Assembly: GCA_964469565.1 (NCBI GenBank) | Contig: CAYXZD010000001.1 | Span: 248,001 to 312,000 of the forward strand | Reading direction: 5' to 3' | DNA: 64,000 nt | Origin: GCA-2720975 sp964469565 | GTDB lineage: Bacteria > Planctomycetota > UBA1135 > GCA-002686595 | Shown here: positions 60,858-64,000 of the stretch, one piece after another | Position numbering within the stretch: the first letter of the stretch is position 1 | How the letters are laid out: every line of letters begins with the position of its first letter | Made by a program: the position numbers and the translations under genes | The notes under the pieces: model-generated | Databases searched by the model: none | The model's input: the letters and a program-made list of their open reading frames with translations, nothing else | Told to the model about the DNA's origin: nothing

Positions 60858-61859
60858 TTATGGGCCTTGACCCCCGGGTTTCCAAGGGGTTCCCCACCAT
60901 TGGAGCAACAGGGGAATGAGACCCAAGATGGCTGCCCCTAGCCCGCAGGCGAGTAGGGCGTATTCGCGTCTGGAGAGTTGCTCAAGTGGACTCTGAGCTG
61001 AGGACTGGGTTAGGTCGCGAATCAAGACTGAACTTAGGTGTCGTGCGTTTCCGTTGTGGAAGGACCCCCCTAACCGAGTGGCGATTTGCCGCAGGGTCGA
61101 TACGTCCTGTCGTGACTGGGCACCATCAATGAACGTGCCCGCACGTGGGTCGCCTACACCGACCACGAGAACTGACTGCACCGATGCGGGCATGACGGGC
61201 ATGCCTTGGGCGGGCACGGTGTCACCATCGCTCACCAAGATCATGGTGGTGCTCCCCGGCTCCCAGCCCTTAGCCACTTCCGCCGCCTCTGCGAGCCCTT
61301 CAAACAACTGGGTCTTGCCCGACTCAAATGCAAAGTGCAGGGGCAGGTCGCCAAGAATATTGCGGATGACCTCCACGTCCCGTGTCCTCTCCACCACGGG
61401 CTTGGCTTCGGTATAAACCGCAAGAACTGTGAAACGGTACTGTTCGAGAGGTACGCGCTTCAAGAACGAGTCGAGCACATCTCGCGCACGGTGCATGCGG
61501 CTCTGCTGACCTGAAGGCCCGGCGTCTTCCAATCTCATGCTGGGCGACACATCGAGGACTAGGAGCACGTTCTTGTCCGCCTCCTTCTCCCCGAAGGCAC
61601 CGTCCGCTCCACTGTGAACTTTCGGGACTAGGCCCCAAAGTGTGACGAGTCCCCAGGCGAGGCATGCGCTGGCGAGGGACCGCAGTACTGGAACACATCG
61701 CACCCAAGCTGCGGGGCGCCTTTCCGGGCCAAATGCCAAGCTCGCAACTCTCACGATTCGACGGGCGTGCAACCCCTCTGCAGCTAGGGTGAGCCCCAGC
61801 GCAACGCTGGCGGCCACGATGGCGGGGCCGCCGTCAAACCCGAGATCGGGGGCTACCAA
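60858..61859 (-). CDS. VWA-domain membrane protein, BatB-like
   Basis: 333 residues if it starts at TTG 61859, which overlaps the upstream VWA gene by 7 bp. ATG 61928 would overlap by 76 bp and is less likely. Two N-terminal membrane segments, then a von Willebrand A domain with MIDAS DVSPS (Asp103-x-Ser105-x-Ser107 in LVLDVSPSMRL) and ILVSDGDTVPAQGMPV, and a C-terminal membrane segment (YALLACGLGAAILGLIPLLL). This is the BatB topology. Bat proteins are linked to aerotolerance and envelope stress in other phyla, with the true mechanism unsettled. Confidence 0.85.
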   Translation of the reverse strand: MVAPDLGFDGGPAIVAASVALGLTLAAEGLHARRIVRVASLAFGPERRPAAWVRCVPVLRSLASACLAWGLVTLWGLVPKVHSGADGAFGEKEADKNVLLVLDVSPSMRLEDAGPSGQQSRMHRARDVLDSFLKRVPLEQYRFTVLAVYTEAKPVVERTRDVEVIRNILGDLPLHFAFESGKTQLFEGLAEAAEVAKGWEPGSTTMILVSDGDTVPAQGMPVMPASVQSVLVVGVGDPRAGTFIDGAQSRQDVSTLRQIATRLGGSFHNGNARHLSSVLIRDLTQSSAQSPLEQLSRREYALLACGLGAAILGLIPLLLQWWGTPWKPGGQGP

Positions 61860-62779
61860 GGCGTATACCTCAGCCCAAATGCGGCCAGCAGCATGAATGC
61901 GAGTAGAGCTAAGCTTGCCGCGGTCCAAGGAGCATAGTCATCGATGGCCTCCGAGGAGGTCTTCTCCACGCGAGTTTCTTGCATTTCATCAATGCTTGCA
62001 AATACATACTTTAGGCCTTCCGGGTCGCCCGGATTGAAGATGGCCCCCCCAGTCCTTGAAGTGATGTCCACAATGGGAGCGGGTACATTGCCACCTGCGA
62101 CGTGCACCGCATAGACCGTGATGTTGTCGGCAATCAAGTCACGAGCGATTTCCTCACCGCGGCTGCCGTTGAGGTCGGAGCTGGCACCATCGGAGATCAG
62201 GATAATCATGCGGTCGCCTTCTTCTCGGGCGGTGAGAACCTTGCGGCACGCTTGCAGGGCCTTGCCGATCTCAGTTCCGCCAAACCAAGGGGGAATCTTT
62301 CCAGGGCGCATGAAGGGTGGCGCACATCGAAAGGCTGAGACGTCGGTCGTGAGGGGAACCCAATGAAGTACCGAGTTTCCAAAAAAGGTCAGGCCAAAGG
62401 CATCGCCTTCTCGAAAGTCGAGAAAATCATTGATGGCCACCATGGAGGCGTCATACCGGGTTCCACTGCCAAAGCTGGCCGTCATGCTGCCTGAGACGTC
62501 CACACAGAACTCAATGTTGGTGAGGACCTTCTTGGCCTGCGGCTCATCCCAGCGTTGAGGGCCTGCCAAGAGCGCGATAACGAGAGTGAGTAGGGCGGGG
62601 GGCAGCGATTCCGCCAATCGCAGGAACACGGCGAGGACGCGGCCGCCCTTCTCCCCCGCATGGTCAAATGGGAGGAACAGGCGTTGTCCGCGACCGGTCC
62701 AAGTGCCGAACAGCATCAGCGCTGGGACTATCCAGCCCAAGAGAATCCAAGGCGTGCGGAAGGGGACCAGAATCTCCAT
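61853..62779 (-). CDS. VWA-domain membrane protein, BatA-like
   Basis: 308 residues from ATG 62779 (MEILVPFRTPWILLGWIVPAL), 2 bp after the stop of the upstream gene. Two N-terminal membrane segments, VWA domain with MIDAS FCVDVSGSMTASFG (Asp94-x-Ser96-x-Ser98) and IILISDGASSDLNGS, then a C-terminal membrane segment (LALLAFMLLAAFGLRY). The order DUF58, small membrane protein, VWA, VWA is that of BatA/BatB operons. Confidence 0.87.
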   Translation of the reverse strand: MEILVPFRTPWILLGWIVPALMLFGTWTGRGQRLFLPFDHAGEKGGRVLAVFLRLAESLPPALLTLVIALLAGPQRWDEPQAKKVLTNIEFCVDVSGSMTASFGSGTRYDASMVAINDFLDFREGDAFGLTFFGNSVLHWVPLTTDVSAFRCAPPFMRPGKIPPWFGGTEIGKALQACRKVLTAREEGDRMIILISDGASSDLNGSRGEEIARDLIADNITVYAVHVAGGNVPAPIVDITSRTGGAIFNPGDPEGLKYVFASIDEMQETRVEKTSSEAIDDYAPWTAASLALLAFMLLAAFGLRYTPW

Positions 62780-62781
62780 CG

Positions 62782-63615
62782 TTAGGATTGACCACCCGTG
62801 CCCGCTGACAATTCCACTTCCTGGACGGCCCATTCCCAATCAGCACCATCGAGTTCTTCGTAGGGTGCGAGGAGTGCCTCTATGTCAGTACGCGGACTGG
62901 ATTCAGGGCTGTGGAGCCAGCGCTCCAATTCCAGTAGGAGCGGACCTGCCTGCTCATGCGCCTTGAGCGCGAGCAAGACCTCGGCTGCGTTGAGTTCGTG
63001 GAGGCCTAACTTCTGACGCCAAATGGCAATCAGAGTCAGCTCGAGGCGTGCTTGATCTTGGGTGGGGAGTTCCCCCTTGAGGCCGCGCTGGATCAGAGGG
63101 GCCAAGCGTTCAGCGATCGTCGCGGGCGGTGTGTCAGTGAGGGCCGTTGCCACGGCCGCTTTCTTGCGGTGGTGGAGGAGCCAAGCGAGCGAGACAGCGA
63201 TCCAGAGGGCACCCAAGCACCCCATGAGCAGGCGGTACCCACCCAAGTCGGGACTGGGGCCCATGTCTAAGGGAGCGGGTTTGACGGGTCCGGGTGCGAG
63301 GTGGCTCTGGACATGAATCGTGATGGGAGCCACGCCCTCGACGGGGCTACCGTCTTCGCGCTGTAGGAAGTCCAGCAGATTGAAGTGACCCGGCTCGAGC
63401 CCGTAATACTCAAGGTCATACCTCAAGGCCTTGCCATGGGGAGACACGGATTCAATGCGAATGATTACCTGGGTGTCCAAGTTCGCGGGCCGTGCCACGA
63501 GCCTGCTGCCCTCGATGACAACTTCACGTGACCAATGGGGAACTCCCACCGGGATGGGCTCCTGTGGGACCAAAACGAGAAGGGCAACGCCGAGCATGGA
63601 GACGGGCTGAATCAT
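62782..63615 (-). CDS. Bat-operon membrane protein with extracytoplasmic domain, DUF4381-like position
   Basis: 277 residues. N-terminal signal or anchor (MLGVALLVLVPQEP), an extracytoplasmic beta domain to about 125 (VVIEGSRLVARPANLDTQVIIRIESVSP), a membrane segment (YRLLMGCLGALWIAVSLAWLL), and a helical cytoplasmic end. Such a protein sits between the DUF58 and VWA genes in many Bat-type operons (DUF4381/BatD-like place), but sequence hallmarks are too few for a firm family. The ATG overlaps the DUF58 stop by 4 bp. Confidence 0.65.
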   Translation of the reverse strand: MIQPVSMLGVALLVLVPQEPIPVGVPHWSREVVIEGSRLVARPANLDTQVIIRIESVSPHGKALRYDLEYYGLEPGHFNLLDFLQREDGSPVEGVAPITIHVQSHLAPGPVKPAPLDMGPSPDLGGYRLLMGCLGALWIAVSLAWLLHHRKKAAVATALTDTPPATIAERLAPLIQRGLKGELPTQDQARLELTLIAIWRQKLGLHELNAAEVLLALKAHEQAGPLLLELERWLHSPESSPRTDIEALLAPYEELDGADWEWAVQEVELSAGTGGQS

Positions 63616-64000
63616 CGTGCTGTTTTTCCCAGAAGTCCTCGTGAAGAGAAGAAATGGCGCACCCCCGCAAGGTAGGGTTCGCCGCAGAGCACCCGATGGT
63701 GGTCGATGCCTGCTCGGCGCAGGTCGGCTTCTAGAGTCTGCTGGTCTAGGTGCTGGCGTCGCCCGTGGGTTGAAAACTGGGCGCCAGTTTCGGCTTCGCT
63801 CGCGCGGATGAACCCTGCTCCATGCAGGCCCACTTCAGCGGGATCCTGCAATTGCAACACGGCACAGTCGTGCAGTTGTGCTGCACGCTTCAGGGCGGGA
63901 ATGGCGCCGGGATCGTGGAGGTCCGAGAGTACGATGAACAGGACCCGTGAAGTCAAGGTGGGCGTGAGTTCAGTCACGCGTTGGGCGAGGGTCGTCGTTT
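63612..64000 (-). CDS. DUF58 protein, C-terminal part (cut by window edge)
   Basis: The frame is open to the window edge, with 7 more codons upstream of GTG 63977, so this GTG is not the start. The C-terminal features of DUF58 are present: VLFIVLSDLHDPGAIPALKRA, HDCAVLQLQDPAEVGL and GAGFIRASEAETG. DUF58 is the standard partner of MoxR ATPases in front of VWA genes. A MoxR gene would be expected just beyond 64000. Confidence 0.78.
   Translation of the reverse strand, partial: TTTLAQRVTELTPTLTSRVLFIVLSDLHDPGAIPALKRAAQLHDCAVLQLQDPAEVGLHGAGFIRASEAETGAQFSTHGRRQHLDQQTLEADLRRAGIDHHRVLCGEPYLAGVRHFFSSRGLLGKTAR

Noticed and set aside
1..64000. Altered genetic code with UGA as Trp or Gly
   Set aside because: TGA is the stop of many genes here, often within ATGA overlaps, so UGA is a normal stop in this genome.

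Overview
The window looks like chromosomal DNA from a Planctomycetota-type bacterium. This is an inference from gene content: secreted sulfatase-superfamily lipoproteins, a DUF1080 lipoprotein, a NagX/COG4299-like acyltransferase, an FHA-Ser/Thr kinase, a Gld-type ABC export cluster and a Bat (VWA) operon. The DNA is GC-rich and densely coded, with many 4-bp start/stop overlaps (ATGA or GTGA). One 100-N assembly gap sits at 43657-43756 inside a tandem repeat.

The most striking content is three genes that appear to read an in-frame UGA as selenocysteine. Two are adjacent paralogous secreted thioredoxin/TlpA-like proteins (6530-7720 and 7717-8844, minus strand). In both, the first Cys of the expected WCGPC motif is encoded as TGA, giving W-U-G-P-C. 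The third is a small exported protein in the Bat operon (59981-60742, minus strand). Read through its TGA it gains a 40-residue tail that opens with a UxxC motif. All three UGAs are followed, after 16-24 nt, by a hairpin with the same GGTC tetraloop closed by C-G. The stems differ by a compensatory G-C to A-T change. This is what a bacterial SECIS element should look like. No selA, selB, selC or selD is visible here, so the insertion machinery must lie elsewhere.

Layout: 1-3519 (minus) holds a truncated Xer recombinase, a small membrane protein, then a NagX-like / PIG-L deacetylase / mogA operon. Next come topA (+), the two Trx selenoproteins (minus), a formylglycine-type sulfatase with a TIM-barrel isomerase-like protein (minus), a GldA/GldF/GldG/DUF4340 ABC cluster (+, 11922-17396), and an mrfA-mrfB (yprA-yprB) DNA-repair pair (+). 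A minus-strand block carries a LemA-like protein, purN, a PNP-like protein, an FHA-kinase, a YggS protein and tilS. Housekeeping metabolism follows on the plus strand: gap, pgk, rpe, accD. The middle holds a methyltransferase, a cupin-like protein, a COG2509 flavoprotein, panB, a CheY-like receiver, a four-S1-domain protein, an SDR, OsmC, a subtilisin-like protease split by the gap, and a Cys/Met PLP enzyme.

From 47206 to 54686 (minus) there are two sulfatase-superfamily proteins without the formylglycine Cys, a GT-C-like membrane protein and a double DUF1080 lipoprotein. A tRNA-Arg(UCU) at 55703-55779 has a second, decayed copy of its 3' 46 nt about 0.9 kb away, bracketing a transposase-like remnant; this looks like the scar of an integrated element. 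The right end (55895-64000, minus) is a Bat-type operon: DUF58, a membrane protein, two VWA proteins, the Sec-containing small protein and a 1292-residue secreted repeat protein.
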